This document shows positions 50,639 to 60,354 of a stretch of 64,000 nucleotides of DNA, one piece after another. The translations under genes and the position numbers were made by a program. Position 1 is the stretch's first letter. Every line of letters starts with the position of its first letter. The notes beneath the pieces are model-generated. The model ran no database searches and was not told the DNA's origin. It was given only the letters and a program-made list of their open reading frames with translations. Location of the stretch: positions 1,520,274 to 1,584,273 of the forward strand of contig CAWBPA010000017.1 of the NCBI GenBank assembly GCA_963790545.1, written 5' to 3'. The stretch is from DATBJG01 sp963790545. GTDB taxonomy: Bacteria > Acidobacteriota > Vicinamibacteria > Vicinamibacterales > JAMQPK01.

Positions 50639-51850
50639 ATGAAACGTCTATTTTGGCTTCTTCCGCTTCTCTTTGTCGCGGTCACCTCGGCGGCGCCGTC
50701 CATCCCGCAAGAGGGAGCGGCAGCTCTTTCGAAGTTTCTCAAGGACGCGACCGATCGCGGCGACGTGCCTGGAGTGGTGGTCGCCGTGGTCAACAAGGAC
50801 GGCGTTCTGTACAACGAGGCGTTTGGCCTGAGCAGCAGGCTCAGAAGCACGCCCATGACGAAGGATACGATCTTCAACATGGCGTCGATGACCAAGCCGG
50901 TCACCTCGGTCGCCATCATGATGCTCGTGGATGAAGGGAAGCTGAATCTCGACGACGACGTTGCGAAGTACTTGCCGAAGTACAAGGATCCGGTCGTCAT
51001 CAGCAAGTTCAACGATGCCGACGCCACCTACGAGACACGCCGGGCAAAGCAGCCGATCACCATCCGCCATCTGCTGACGCATACGTCCGGCATCGGATAC
51101 GGGTTCTCGAGCCCGATGCTGACGAAGATCATGCCGAGGACCAAGCAGACCGAGCTGGATCTTCCGCTGTTGTTCGACCCGGGCGAGAGCTGGGCCTACG
51201 GCGCCAGCACCCGCGTGCTCGGCAACGTCGTCGAGGTGATTTCAGGGCAGAAGATCGATGCGTTTCTCGAGTCGGCCGTCCTGCAGCCTTTAGGCATGTA
51301 CGACACGAGCTACCTGGTGCCGACGGCGAAGTATCCGCGAGTCGTCTCAGTCAACGCACGCGGAATGGATGGGAAGTTCGTGGAGCGGCCGATGCCGGCA
51401 ACCCTGCCCGCCCAAGTTCAAGGCGACGGCGGCCTGTACGGCACTGCGAGCGACTACGGACTGTTCCTTCGCATGCTCCTCAACCGCGGCAAACTCGGTG
51501 ACAAACGCATCCTCAGCGACAAGTCGGCCAAGACGATGCTCGAGAGCCACACCGGCAACGTGGTCGTGAAGGAACAGGAGTCAGCGAATCTATCGCTGTC
51601 GAGGAACTTCCCCGTTGGTGCCGGCAAGGACCGATGGGGACTCGGCTTTCAGCTCGCCGCAGAGAAACTGCCGAATAGACGCACACCGGGGAGCGGGACC
51701 TGGGCCGGTATCTTCAACACGCACTTCTTCATCGATCCGACGAGAGAGATTGGCGTCGTCGTGATGATGCAGACGCTTCCGTTCTACGACGAGGCCTCGA
51801 TGAATGTCTATGCAGGTGCCGAAGAGGCGATCTACAAGATTCTGAAGTAG
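50639..51850 (+). CDS. Exported class C-type serine hydrolase (beta-lactamase fold)
   Basis: A 403-residue product with a signal peptide (KRLFWLLPLLFVAVTSAAP). The catalytic SxxK is SMTK at residues 83-86, and the tyrosine motif reads ESWAYGASTRVLG. The C-terminal GTWAGIFNTHFFIDPTREIG resembles the KTG-equivalent region of esterase/peptidase relatives rather than AmpC, so esterase or D-aminopeptidase activity is more likely than beta-lactam hydrolysis. The ATG at 50639 is used instead of the upstream 50570. Confidence 0.82.
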   Translation: MKRLFWLLPLLFVAVTSAAPSIPQEGAAALSKFLKDATDRGDVPGVVVAVVNKDGVLYNEAFGLSSRLRSTPMTKDTIFNMASMTKPVTSVAIMMLVDEGKLNLDDDVAKYLPKYKDPVVISKFNDADATYETRRAKQPITIRHLLTHTSGIGYGFSSPMLTKIMPRTKQTELDLPLLFDPGESWAYGASTRVLGNVVEVISGQKIDAFLESAVLQPLGMYDTSYLVPTAKYPRVVSVNARGMDGKFVERPMPATLPAQVQGDGGLYGTASDYGLFLRMLLNRGKLGDKRILSDKSAKTMLESHTGNVVVKEQESANLSLSRNFPVGAGKDRWGLGFQLAAEKLPNRRTPGSGTWAGIFNTHFFIDPTREIGVVVMMQTLPFYDEASMNVYAGAEEAIYKILK

Positions 51851-51862
51851 CGCCAACGATCC

Positions 51863-52336
51863 TCACCGTTTGCTCATCAGCTCTTCAAGTTGAAACGCAT
51901 GCCGAATAGGATGCATGACCGCGTGTTCCAACATCGCGTCGATACAGTACCGCGTCTGCCAGCGCGATGGATATTCGGGCGTCTCCAGCCGATCATCCCC
52001 AACGTCTTGCAGCGGCCGGCGCCACTGCTCAAGAACGTGCTCCATATAACGTTCTGGATCCCGCGATAACACCGCCGCCTCAGGCGCTGCGAGGATTGTT
52101 GGATCCGGCAGCTCTAACACCTCACACATCCACGTCATGTAGCCGCGTGCGGCGCGGAGGACATGATGGAGCAATGTGTCTAGAGAGGCGTAAGCCGGAT
52201 CGTCAGTCTTGGGCAGCACGACAGGCACGGCCCGTGCCTGTTTCCAGACGACCAGGAAGCGGCGTAAGTGTTCCTCGTGAAGCAGAACAAGAGCTCGGAC
52301 AGCACGAGATCGATACGTGAGATCGGGTGATGGCAT
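51863..52336 (-). CDS. DinB-superfamily protein
   Basis: About 157 residues, a four-helix-bundle layout: RALVLLHEEHLRRFLVVW, YASLDTLLHHVLRAARGYMTW, and the C-terminal LEHAVMHPIRHAFQLEELMSK. Histidines at the first, second and last helices fit the family metal site. Members include mycothiol/bacillithiol transferases and stress-inducible hydrolases. Start 52336 is uncertain; a GTG at 52366 extends it by ten residues. Convergent with the serine hydrolase, 12 bp apart. Confidence 0.7.
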   Translation of the reverse strand: MPSPDLTYRSRAVRALVLLHEEHLRRFLVVWKQARAVPVVLPKTDDPAYASLDTLLHHVLRAARGYMTWMCEVLELPDPTILAAPEAAVLSRDPERYMEHVLEQWRRPLQDVGDDRLETPEYPSRWQTRYCIDAMLEHAVMHPIRHAFQLEELMSKR

Positions 52337-52390
52337 ATTCCAGCTCAGTCTTCTGAACGAACCCACCTCGATGTTTCCGGCCGCGCGACC

Positions 52391-53245
52391 TCAGCGCTTC
52401 ACCGGCCGGCCGTAGACCTCGATGCGGCCGACGTTGACGAACCCGCCCCATCCGTGTCCCGAGCCGGGCACGAGGTCCGCGAAGCCGACCTCGTCCACGC
52501 GGCTCAGATCCGGCTTCTCCACCCAGGTGCCGCGGGTGACCAGGCGGTTCGCATCGAGACTGAGCCAGCGCACGGTGCCAAACGAGAGCTCGCTCTCGAG
52601 GAAATCAGTGGATGCGCCTGCGCCGGCACCCGGCCGATCGTCTCCGGTGGTGTGGTCGCCGATGAGGAAGGTGCCATCGGCGAGCCTGAGCACGGGACGA
52701 ACGACGTGAAAGCCGGAGACACGGGTCACCCAGCGTAGGCGCGCGAGACCGGACAAGTCGACGTAGTTGTTCCTGTCGCGCAGGGTGACCGCCACCGGTC
52801 CACAGACTCCAGTCCAGAGGTTCGGCGGATCCGACGGCTGGCCGTGCACGACCTGTGGAGGCGGCGGGTCCTGGTTGTAGCCCGCCAGGATGACGCAGGA
52901 GTCTCCGATCCAGTCGCGCGGAAGCGATCCGGGAGGAGGTGTCTTGGCGTACTCGGCGATGCGCCGCGCGTTGGGATCGTAAACCTTGAGCTCGAGGTTG
53001 GGGTTCGTCACCGCCGCAGGCGTGACTGGGAAGCTGGGATCGAAGTCGGTGCTGGCGTCGAAGCCTCCTGGCTGCCGCCACACCTCGCGAAAGAACAGCG
53101 GGGGCTTCGGCGTCGGCGTGGCAAAGCGCGGCCCCGGACGCTCGCCCGCGCCACCCTGACGCGAGGGTTGCTGCGCCGCCACGGCGCCAACCGCGACCAT
53201 CGCAAGCGCGGCAACTCCTACGACGCTGCGGATCGATCCGGCCAT
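52391..53245 (-). CDS. Exported protein of unknown function
   Basis: About 284 residues with a signal peptide (SVVGVAALAMVAVGAVAAQ). The body is beta-rich and ends LSRVDEVGFADLVPGSGHGWGGFVNVGRIEVYG, a jelly-roll-like close as in DUF1080-type sugar-binding modules, which is only a loose resemblance. Start 53245 is chosen because GGAGG is six bases before it but directly touches the ATG at 53251. No partner is evident. Confidence 0.68.
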   Translation of the reverse strand: MAGSIRSVVGVAALAMVAVGAVAAQQPSRQGGAGERPGPRFATPTPKPPLFFREVWRQPGGFDASTDFDPSFPVTPAAVTNPNLELKVYDPNARRIAEYAKTPPPGSLPRDWIGDSCVILAGYNQDPPPPQVVHGQPSDPPNLWTGVCGPVAVTLRDRNNYVDLSGLARLRWVTRVSGFHVVRPVLRLADGTFLIGDHTTGDDRPGAGAGASTDFLESELSFGTVRWLSLDANRLVTRGTWVEKPDLSRVDEVGFADLVPGSGHGWGGFVNVGRIEVYGRPVKR

Positions 53246-53477
53246 GGCCATCCTCCAGGTACGTCTCACGTGAGATCGATGAGTGTAACTGAAACGCCAC
53301 GCTCCGACCGAACGTGTTGAGGAGATCTCTACATGAAAACGTTCTCTTGACCTCCTAGCCTCCTGTTCACCATTTCATGATCTCTTGATCTTCTGTCACG
53401 ACCGCACTCGGATCGCGCGAGCAAGAATTCGCGTTGGGACCGAGGGGTGGATAGGTACAATCACATTCGGAGGCCAA

Positions 53478-54311
53478 ATGCGTCGCGAGTTGAACAAATC
53501 GGCCATCGTGCTCGTCGCGTTCGGCGTCACGTGCGCATCCACGCTCGTTGGCGCTCAGTGGTTGAAATATCCAAGTGCGGGGGTCCCGCGGCGGCCTGAC
53601 GGGATGGTGAACCTGTCGGCGCCCGCTCCCCGCACACCCGACGGTAAACCGGATTTCTCGGGCATCTGGATCACCGGAAACCCGCTTTGCCCGCAGCCTG
53701 ACCCGGTCACGTACTTGTGCGGATCGGAACTGCCGATGTCGAGAGAAGGGATCAACATGGGCGTGGGTCTGGCCGGCGGTTTGCCCTACCAGCCGTGGCT
53801 GGCGGCGCTCGTGAAGGAGCGCACCGCGAATAACGCGAAAGACGACCCGCATGTGCGATGCCTCCCGGACACGTTCCTTCGCGCCTACGGGCTCCCTCAC
53901 CTGTTGAAGTTCGTGCAGACTCCCGGCCTGCTCGTGATGCTCAACGAGATGAACGCCGGCTACCGTCAGGTGTTCACCGACGGTCGTCCGCTGCCGAAAG
54001 ACCCGCAGCCCTCGTGGCAGGGGTATTCCTCGGCGACCTGGTCCGGTGACACGCTCGTCGTGGATACGATCGGGTTCATCGACGATCTGTGGATCGACTG
54101 GAACGGCAGCGTTCTGACCGAGTCAGCCAAGGTCCGCGAGCGAATCCGCCGGCCCGACTTCGGGCACCTCGAGATCGAGGTGACCGTGGACGATCCCAAG
54201 GCGTACACCCGACCGTGGACGGTCACGTTGAAACAACGACTCGCCGTGGACACCGAGCTGGTTGACGAGATCTGCCTCGAGAACGAGCTGTCGTATCAGC
54301 GTATGAAATGA
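53478..54311 (+). CDS. Exported acidobacterial protein of unknown function (GYSxGxWE family)
   Basis: About 277 residues with a signal peptide (SAIVLVAFGVTCASTLVGAQ). The core TDGRPLPKDPQPSWQGYSSATWSG, then DTLVVDTIGFIDDLWIDWNGS and VTVDDPKAYTRPWTVTLKQRL, is shared with the gene at 10688. It has GIWITGNPLCPQ early. Unlike its two relatives it has no DUF6152 neighbour. A good terminator follows. Function unknown. Confidence 0.72.
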   Translation: MRRELNKSAIVLVAFGVTCASTLVGAQWLKYPSAGVPRRPDGMVNLSAPAPRTPDGKPDFSGIWITGNPLCPQPDPVTYLCGSELPMSREGINMGVGLAGGLPYQPWLAALVKERTANNAKDDPHVRCLPDTFLRAYGLPHLLKFVQTPGLLVMLNEMNAGYRQVFTDGRPLPKDPQPSWQGYSSATWSGDTLVVDTIGFIDDLWIDWNGSVLTESAKVRERIRRPDFGHLEIEVTVDDPKAYTRPWTVTLKQRLAVDTELVDEICLENELSYQRMK

Positions 54312-54384
54312 GCCACTTGAAGTCCGATCACCGCTGTTGTTGTGTGTCGCAATAGACCGTGTGCCCCATCCGGACACGTGAACG

Positions 54385-54433
54385 GGCGCATTCAGTTTTC
54401 GCCAATAAATTTGGCCCTGAACGCGCCTTTTTT
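54385..54433 (+). terminator. Rho-independent terminator after the 53478 gene
   Basis: Stem arms GGCGCATTCAG and CTGAACGCGCC pair with one mismatch around an inner hairpin GCCAATAAATTTGGC, followed by TTTTTT (54428-54433). It lies 73 bp after the stop of the exported gene. This is the clearest intrinsic terminator in the window. Confidence 0.8.
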
Positions 54434-54613
54434 GCTCTCTCAGCGGTCAATCGTGTCCCAGCACGGCACACACAGCGGCGATCACCGTTAGAGGGGATCT
54501 CCTCGTAACACAATCCCTATCAAGGTGTTAGCCAGCCGACCCCAACCTGGTCACATATTTGCCTCTCAAGCTGTCGTGGATCGACAAGTAACAGGCGCTC
54601 TGACGACTCTGTA

Positions 54614-57487
54614 ATGCGGATGCTTCCTCGTCATTGGGGCGTCCTCGCGGTCGCGGCGATAACGATAGCGGCGGGGATCCTCCTTGGGATCACGGGCTGG
54701 GTGCAGCCCAACCGACCCCTTGAATTTTCCGGTCTGATCCTGGCGGCGATTCTGACGTCCGTCCTCACGAAATCGCGCTCAAACGCGGAGGACCGGGCGG
54801 CCATGCCGCCGTCCTTCGTCGTCGATCTCTCCTCCGTGTTACTCTTCGGTCCTGGCCCGACGATGCTCGTCGCGGCGGCCGGTACCGTTACACAAGGGCT
54901 GGCGGATTCAGAGCGCTCTCATCCGCTACGCCGAATCCTCTCAAATACTGCCACGATCCTGGTCGCGACACAGGCGGCGGGCTTCGCACACGGCGCGCTC
55001 GGTGGCACGATGGGCCACTTCATATGGCCGTTGCAGGGAGTGCCGATCGCGGCTGCAGTCCTGGGGTATTGGTTCGTCAAGACTGTGTCGGCGGAGGTCA
55101 TCGCGCCATTCCTCACGAGACAGCCGGTGAGCCGATCGTGGCTGAAAAAAGGTCTACGGGAATGTCCGATCTACGTCATCGGGGCCGGCCTCGCTGTCGG
55201 ACTCGTTGAGCTGATCGACCATCGAATGTGGCAAGTTTTACCGGTAGCAGCAGTTCCAATGTACTTCGCCTACCGAGCGTACTGCGATCACATGAGCCAG
55301 CTCGACGACAAACACCGCCACCGGGAGGTTATCGAATCCCTGGATCACGGGATGTCGGTCGTGGACGGCAACGGCCAGGTGACGCTCTGGAACGATGCCC
55401 TCGAACGCATGGTGGGTTGCCCACGCGAGCGGGTCCTGGGCCGTTCACTTGTTCGCGCGGTGCCGGCGTTGGCCAAGACAGAGCTCCCGCGAGCGATCGG
55501 CGATGTCTTGAAGGATCGGAGTGCCCGGACACTGACGGCCGTTGCCCTGCCTTCCGCTGCGGGTACGCGGATTCTGCAGATCAAAATCCTTCCGGTTGTC
55601 GGGGGCGTGACGCTGCTCTGGCACGACGTCACCGAACAAACACACGCGGAACATGCACTCAAGCGAAGCGTAGAGCGATTTGCACTTGCGGCGGAAGGCG
55701 CGAATGACGGGTTGTGGGAATGGGATCTTCGAACCCAGGAGTGCTACTTTTCAGAACGGTGGAGGGCAATGATTGGCGTGCCCGCGCCTGCAGGCATGAG
55801 CCGTCCAGAGGAATGGCTTGCCCGCGTGCATGCTGACGACGTTGCTCCACTCAAGGAAGCCCTCAAAGCGTATCTTTCCGGTAAGACGGCGCACTTTCAA
55901 CACGAGCATCGGATCCGTCACGCGGACGGTACCTACAGGTCGTTTCTCTGTCGCGGTGTCTCCCTGCGAAGTGCAGGTCCGCGTTTCGACCGCATCGCAG
56001 GATCGCTGACCGACACCACGGACCGAGCGATTGCTCAGGAGCGGATCCGCAGCGCCGGGTTTCTCGACCCGCTGACCGGACTGGGCAACCGGGCGGTCTT
56101 CGTGGAAGGGCTCGGGAAGCGGCTGGATCAGTTGAAACAACAGCGCGGCGGTAGTCGGTTCGCGGTGCTGTACCTGGACCTCGACCGGTTCAAGATCGTC
56201 AACGACAGCCTGGGCCACCTGGTGGGCGACGAGCTGCTGATCGCAGTGTCGCGGCGACTCGAGTCTTCCTTGCGGAAGGGAGACTCCCTTGCCCGATTGG
56301 GCGGTGACGAGTTTGCCATCCTCCTGAACACGGTTGACGACGAGCAGCAGGCAAACGCCATCGCGTTCCGAGTTCAGGAGACGCTGAGCGCGCCCGTTTC
56401 GGTCGGCGGCCGGGAGGTATTCACCTCGGCCAGCATCGGCATCGCCTTCGGTCACACCCAGTACACCAGCCCGGACGAGCTCATGCGCGACGCCGACACC
56501 GCCATGTATCACGCCAAATCGCGCGGCAAGGCGCGACACGAGCTGTTCGATGCCGACATGCACGCACGCGTGCGTGACCGGCTGGGTCTGGAAAACGACC
56601 TTCGCCGCGCCGTCAACAACAACGACTTCGAGGTGCACTACCAACCGATCGTGTCCCTGGCCTCCGGGATGTGCGTGGGGTTCGAGTCTCTGATCCGATG
56701 GACACGCCAGGGCGAGGCCGTGTCGCCGGCCAAGTTCATTCCGATCGCCGAAGAGTTGGGACTTATCGAGCCGCTCGGTACGTGGGTGCTCCAACAGGCG
56801 TGCCGCACGTTCGCGGACTGGAAGCGACGATTTCCTGCCAGCGGGCTCGACTGTATCACCGTCAACGTGTCCAGCCGGCAACTGATGCAGCAGCACTTCC
56901 TGCTCACGGTCGAGCAGGCGGTTCACGAGGCCAGACTAAAGCCCTGCGATCTGCGTATAGAAATAACGGAGACTGCACTGATGGATAGTCCGGCCGACGC
57001 CGCGGAAGTGCTCAGCGAACTGCGCGAATTCGGCGTCAAAATCTATCTCGACGACTTTGGGACGGGCTATTCGTCGCTGAGTCACCTCCACAAGCTTCCG
57101 GTCGACGCGCTCAAAATCGACCGCTCGTTCGTGAGGAGCCTGCTCCTTCCCGACCGGCCGGCCATCGTCGAGAGCATCCTGGCGCTGGCCAGGACGCTCA
57201 ACACCAGCGTAGTCGCCGAAGGAATCGAGAGTGATGTGCAGGCGCGCGAGCTGGCGCGTCTGGGGTGCACACACGCCCAAGGCTTCCTGTTCTCACGTCC
57301 GCTCTCGAGCCGGTCGGCCGAGGAACTCATCATGGCCAACCAACCGCTCGGCCCGAAAAAAGTGCACGCCGCTGGCAGCGAACATGAGCTGTATCAGTCC
57401 TCAGGCCCCTTCGAGTGGCCGGAGCGTCTCAGCGTGCGACGCGTTGCCACCGAGCACTCGGCGACGAGTCTGATAGGCCAGAGCTGA
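54614..57487 (+). CDS. Membrane PAS-PAS-GGDEF-EAL protein
   Basis: Controls cyclic di-GMP. The 957-residue protein has about seven N-terminal membrane segments (residues 10-215), two PAS-type domains (about 238-345 and 350-470), a GGDEF domain with intact RLGGDEFAILL and the inhibitory I-site RKGD five residues ahead, and an EAL domain. The EAL motif reads ESL (in FESLIRWTR), but the other phosphodiesterase residues are kept: NVSSRQL, EITE, DDFGTGYSSL, LKIDRSFV, AEGIES and QGFLFSRP. Both activities appear possible; the balance is unknown. It is monocistronic, with an ABC gene 49 bp downstream. Confidence 0.92.
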   Translation: MRMLPRHWGVLAVAAITIAAGILLGITGWVQPNRPLEFSGLILAAILTSVLTKSRSNAEDRAAMPPSFVVDLSSVLLFGPGPTMLVAAAGTVTQGLADSERSHPLRRILSNTATILVATQAAGFAHGALGGTMGHFIWPLQGVPIAAAVLGYWFVKTVSAEVIAPFLTRQPVSRSWLKKGLRECPIYVIGAGLAVGLVELIDHRMWQVLPVAAVPMYFAYRAYCDHMSQLDDKHRHREVIESLDHGMSVVDGNGQVTLWNDALERMVGCPRERVLGRSLVRAVPALAKTELPRAIGDVLKDRSARTLTAVALPSAAGTRILQIKILPVVGGVTLLWHDVTEQTHAEHALKRSVERFALAAEGANDGLWEWDLRTQECYFSERWRAMIGVPAPAGMSRPEEWLARVHADDVAPLKEALKAYLSGKTAHFQHEHRIRHADGTYRSFLCRGVSLRSAGPRFDRIAGSLTDTTDRAIAQERIRSAGFLDPLTGLGNRAVFVEGLGKRLDQLKQQRGGSRFAVLYLDLDRFKIVNDSLGHLVGDELLIAVSRRLESSLRKGDSLARLGGDEFAILLNTVDDEQQANAIAFRVQETLSAPVSVGGREVFTSASIGIAFGHTQYTSPDELMRDADTAMYHAKSRGKARHELFDADMHARVRDRLGLENDLRRAVNNNDFEVHYQPIVSLASGMCVGFESLIRWTRQGEAVSPAKFIPIAEELGLIEPLGTWVLQQACRTFADWKRRFPASGLDCITVNVSSRQLMQQHFLLTVEQAVHEARLKPCDLRIEITETALMDSPADAAEVLSELREFGVKIYLDDFGTGYSSLSHLHKLPVDALKIDRSFVRSLLLPDRPAIVESILALARTLNTSVVAEGIESDVQARELARLGCTHAQGFLFSRPLSSRSAEELIMANQPLGPKKVHAAGSEHELYQSSGPFEWPERLSVRRVATEHSATSLIGQS

Positions 57488-57536
57488 TCCTCTCCACGCA
57501 CAGTGTCCAGCCACAACCTCAGTAGAATGAAGGCGA

Positions 57537-58487
57537 GTGCACGCGATCGAGACCGTCGGCCTCACCAAGTATTACGGACATCGGTCTGGGCCGGTCGGGA
57601 CCCTTCTAGAGCGGCTTCGCGCGTCGACGGCGCCGCCAATCCGGGCGCTCGAATCGCTCGATATCACGGTTCGCGAGGGCGAAATCTTCGGGTTCCTGGG
57701 ACCGAACGGCTCCGGTAAAAGCACCACGATTCGCCTGCTGCTCGGGTTTCTTCATCCGACCGCCGGACGGGGGCGCGTGTTCGGACTCGACACGGTTCGC
57801 GACAGTGTGGCGATACGTCGTCGGCTGGGGTACCTGCCAAGCGGAATCGCGCTCTACGACACGCTCACGGGAGAACAACTGCTCGATTATCTGGGCGAGC
57901 TGAGCGGCCGCCCGGCCGCGCGCCGCGCGGAATTGTGTCAGCGCCTGGAACTTTCGGCCCAGACGTTGAAGCGACTCGTGCGAGATTACTCACGCGGCAT
58001 GCGCCAGAAGGTGGGCATCGTCCAGGCGCTTCAGCACGATCCAGAGCTTGCGATTCTCGACGAGCCAACCGAGGGGCTCGACCCGCTGATGCAGCGTGCG
58101 TTCTACGAAATCCTCGACACCCTCAAGGCCGAGGGCCGGACGATCTTCTTTTCGTCACACGTCCTTTCCGAGGTGGAACGCGTCTGCGATCGCGTGGCGA
58201 TCGTCCGCGAGGGGCGGCTCGTGGCGCTGGAGGAGACCGCCGGGCTCCTGGCTCGACGGAAGCGCAACATCCAGATGCGATTCACCGGACCGCTGCCACG
58301 GCTCGAGACGGTGTCCGGGATCACAAACGTCGAGCACGGCGACGGTTACCTGACATGTCGTGTCGAGGGGAGCGTCGGTCCGTTCCTCGCTGCCATCGCT
58401 GACGCGGCGGTCGTGGATCTCACGATCGAGCCCGCGCGTCTCGAGGAAGCGTTCCTCGAGCTCTACGACAAGGCTGAGTCCACATGA
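57537..58487 (+). CDS. ABC transporter ATP-binding protein
   Basis: A 316-residue nucleotide-binding subunit of a drug/polyketide-type exporter: Walker A GPNGSGKSTT (residues 59-68), signature YSRGMRQKVGIVQAL, Walker B LAILDEPTEGLD, H-loop FFSSHVLSEVERVCDRVAIV, and a family C-terminal domain (VDLTIEPARLEEAFLELY). It starts with GTG at 57537. The permease start overlaps its stop as ATGA. Substrate unknown. Confidence 0.9.
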   Translation: MHAIETVGLTKYYGHRSGPVGTLLERLRASTAPPIRALESLDITVREGEIFGFLGPNGSGKSTTIRLLLGFLHPTAGRGRVFGLDTVRDSVAIRRRLGYLPSGIALYDTLTGEQLLDYLGELSGRPAARRAELCQRLELSAQTLKRLVRDYSRGMRQKVGIVQALQHDPELAILDEPTEGLDPLMQRAFYEILDTLKAEGRTIFFSSHVLSEVERVCDRVAIVREGRLVALEETAGLLARRKRNIQMRFTGPLPRLETVSGITNVEHGDGYLTCRVEGSVGPFLAAIADAAVVDLTIEPARLEEAFLELYDKAEST

Positions 58488-59287
58488 ACGGTGCGCTGAT
58501 GCGGCACACCTGGCGTTTGCAACGGACCAAGCTCGCGATCGTCTCGATCGCGCTGGCCGTCTGGGGCTTCCTGCTCCCCGTCATCTATGCGCGGTTCGGC
58601 TCTCAGTTCACGGCTCTGATGGAGAGCGGGTTGCTGCCGGAGCAGTTCGCCCGCTTCGGCGGCGGAGATGTGTTCAGCCTCGCTGGTGCGATCGCCCTCG
58701 GCTTCATCCATCCGATCGCGATCATCCTGACATCGGTGTTCGCGGTAGGGTTTTCGGCCTCGGCCGTTGCCGGCGAGCGGCAGAGGGGCACGCTCGAAGT
58801 CGCCCTGGCGCGGCCGATTTCCCGGCGCGTGTTTTACCTCACCCTGCTCGCGGCCTCGTTAGGCTTCATCGCCATCACCATCGCAGCACTCCTCGCTGGC
58901 AGCGTCAGCGGAGCAACCTTTGCGGGCGTTGTCGACGAGCTGGCGTTCGGGAAGCTGCCGCTTCTTTGGTTGAACGGTCTCCTCCTGTTCGGAGCCTTCG
59001 CGGCAATCGCGCTCGCGTCTTCGGTCTCGTTCGACCGGCTCACGCCGGCGCTCGGCGTGACGCTGGGCATCGTGATCGTCATGTACGTGCTTGAAGTGCT
59101 CGGTTCCCTCTGGCCCGCGGCGGAAGTGCTGCAGCCGTACTCGCTGTTCCACTACCTCAAAGCGAAAGCCATCCTGACCGGCCCCGTTCCGCCTTTTGAC
59201 ATGGCCGTCCTATCGTTGGTCATTCTGATCGCGATCGTATGGGCACTGGTGGTGTTTCCGCGACGTGACCTCGCGGCGCCCAGCTGA
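58484..59287 (+). CDS. ABC transporter permease
   Basis: A 267-residue partner of the ATPase, overlapping it by four bases. About six membrane segments (near 20-40, 62-90, 110-135, 150-175, 180-200, 235-258); AVAGERQRGTLEVALARPISR is the conserved cytoplasmic loop of ABC-2 permeases. Probably exports a hydrophobic compound with the ATPase. It is followed by a REPIN-like repeat, not a classic terminator. Confidence 0.88.
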   Translation: MNGALMRHTWRLQRTKLAIVSIALAVWGFLLPVIYARFGSQFTALMESGLLPEQFARFGGGDVFSLAGAIALGFIHPIAIILTSVFAVGFSASAVAGERQRGTLEVALARPISRRVFYLTLLAASLGFIAITIAALLAGSVSGATFAGVVDELAFGKLPLLWLNGLLLFGAFAAIALASSVSFDRLTPALGVTLGIVIVMYVLEVLGSLWPAAEVLQPYSLFHYLKAKAILTGPVPPFDMAVLSLVILIAIVWALVVFPRRDLAAPS

Positions 59288-59312
59288 TGTTTTGCTGTTT
59301 CAGTTCTGAGAG

Positions 59313-59396
59313 TGGGTTGCAAAATCGTACGTAGCGCAGGTCTTTAGACCTGCCCAGCGCCTCAAAGCAGGCCTGAAGGCCTGCGCTACGTCTTTC
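59313..59396. repeat. REPIN-like paired palindromic repeat
   Basis: GTTGCAAAATCGTACGTAGC, then GCAGGTCTTTAGACCTGCCC, then AGCGCCTCAAAGCAGGCCTG, closing with GCGCTACGT. Over about 65 bp it differs from 18147-18215 at only a few bases although 41 kb away, consistent with recent copying. It lies between convergent genes. Confidence 0.78.
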
Positions 59397-59400
59397 AGAG

Positions 59401-60333
59401 CTAAGGCAGGTATCCGTCTACGGTGACCGTGCCGCTCAACCCCGGACGCGCGATCTCGATGCGCGGGTTCTGCAGGTCGCCGCCGCGCGATCGCTCGACC
59501 GTCACGCGGAACTGCTTGATCTGCCGCGCATGAAGCGTCGCCAGATCGCGCCCCCACTCCGGCAGCAGCGTCGTCAGGCGATTCGAGACGGCCAGCCCTT
59601 CGTACCGGCCGTTGGTGGCCTTTGCCGTAGGTATGGCGACAATCGACTGCATCGTCAAATCGAGACCGGCCGACGTGGTGATGTCGCCAGGGCGCGTGGA
59701 CACGACGATCGCGTTCACCTTCGCGCGTCGTTTCACCAGGAACGCGACAGCCTTTTCGATGGCCTCCGGCTGGTAACTCCTCGTTTCAATGCCGGCCGTC
59801 GACAACATCAGCAGTACCGGCAGGTAGGGTACGGCATTGCGGTCCCTGGCCTCCCGCTGCAGCCGCTCGCTGTACTCGACGAGGGCATCGGAAAAGCGAG
59901 GTCGCGACTGCTCCGGAGCAAAGCCGTTGACGCCGCGCAGAATCTGCGTGCGGTCGGTGGTCGGCCTGACGACCGTGCGGGGCTGTGGCGCCGTCGTAAT
60001 CAGCGTGATTTCGACGTCGGGCGGCAGCGCTTCCACCAGTCCTTTCAGCCCGGAGCGGTAATGGGCGAGCACGTCACCGCTGTCGAGACCGTTGTCAACG
60101 GCAATCGTCAGCTTCATCGGGATCGCCAGCGGCTCCACCTTGGCGATCTGCTGGCGCACGCCGTTTTCCGACATGAGGATGTCCTCGGGACCAAGGTCGG
60201 TGACGGGTGCACCCGCCGCGTCGCGGGCGCTGACGAAGAACTGAAACACCTGCGGCGTCTGCGCCGAAAGCCAGACGCTTGCAGACGCCACCACAGCGGC
60301 CGCCACCGCGGCCGACCCCCGGTTGAACGGCAT
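59401..60333 (-). CDS. Exported VWFA-related-like protein with degenerate metal site
   Basis: A 310-residue exported product with signal peptide (SAAVAAAVVASASVWLSAQ). PVTDLGPEDILMSENGVRQQ is the N-terminal domain of VWFA-related proteins. The MIDAS position reads AVDNGLDSG instead of DxSxS, so metal binding is doubtful. It ends IARPGLSGTVTVDGYLP. Start 60333 has GGAGC six bases upstream; a TTG at 60354 is the alternative. Likely an envelope protein; function unknown. Confidence 0.72.
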   Translation of the reverse strand: MPFNRGSAAVAAAVVASASVWLSAQTPQVFQFFVSARDAAGAPVTDLGPEDILMSENGVRQQIAKVEPLAIPMKLTIAVDNGLDSGDVLAHYRSGLKGLVEALPPDVEITLITTAPQPRTVVRPTTDRTQILRGVNGFAPEQSRPRFSDALVEYSERLQREARDRNAVPYLPVLLMLSTAGIETRSYQPEAIEKAVAFLVKRRAKVNAIVVSTRPGDITTSAGLDLTMQSIVAIPTAKATNGRYEGLAVSNRLTTLLPEWGRDLATLHARQIKQFRVTVERSRGGDLQNPRIEIARPGLSGTVTVDGYLP

Positions 60334-60354
60334 CGGTGAGCTCCATTTTGACAA

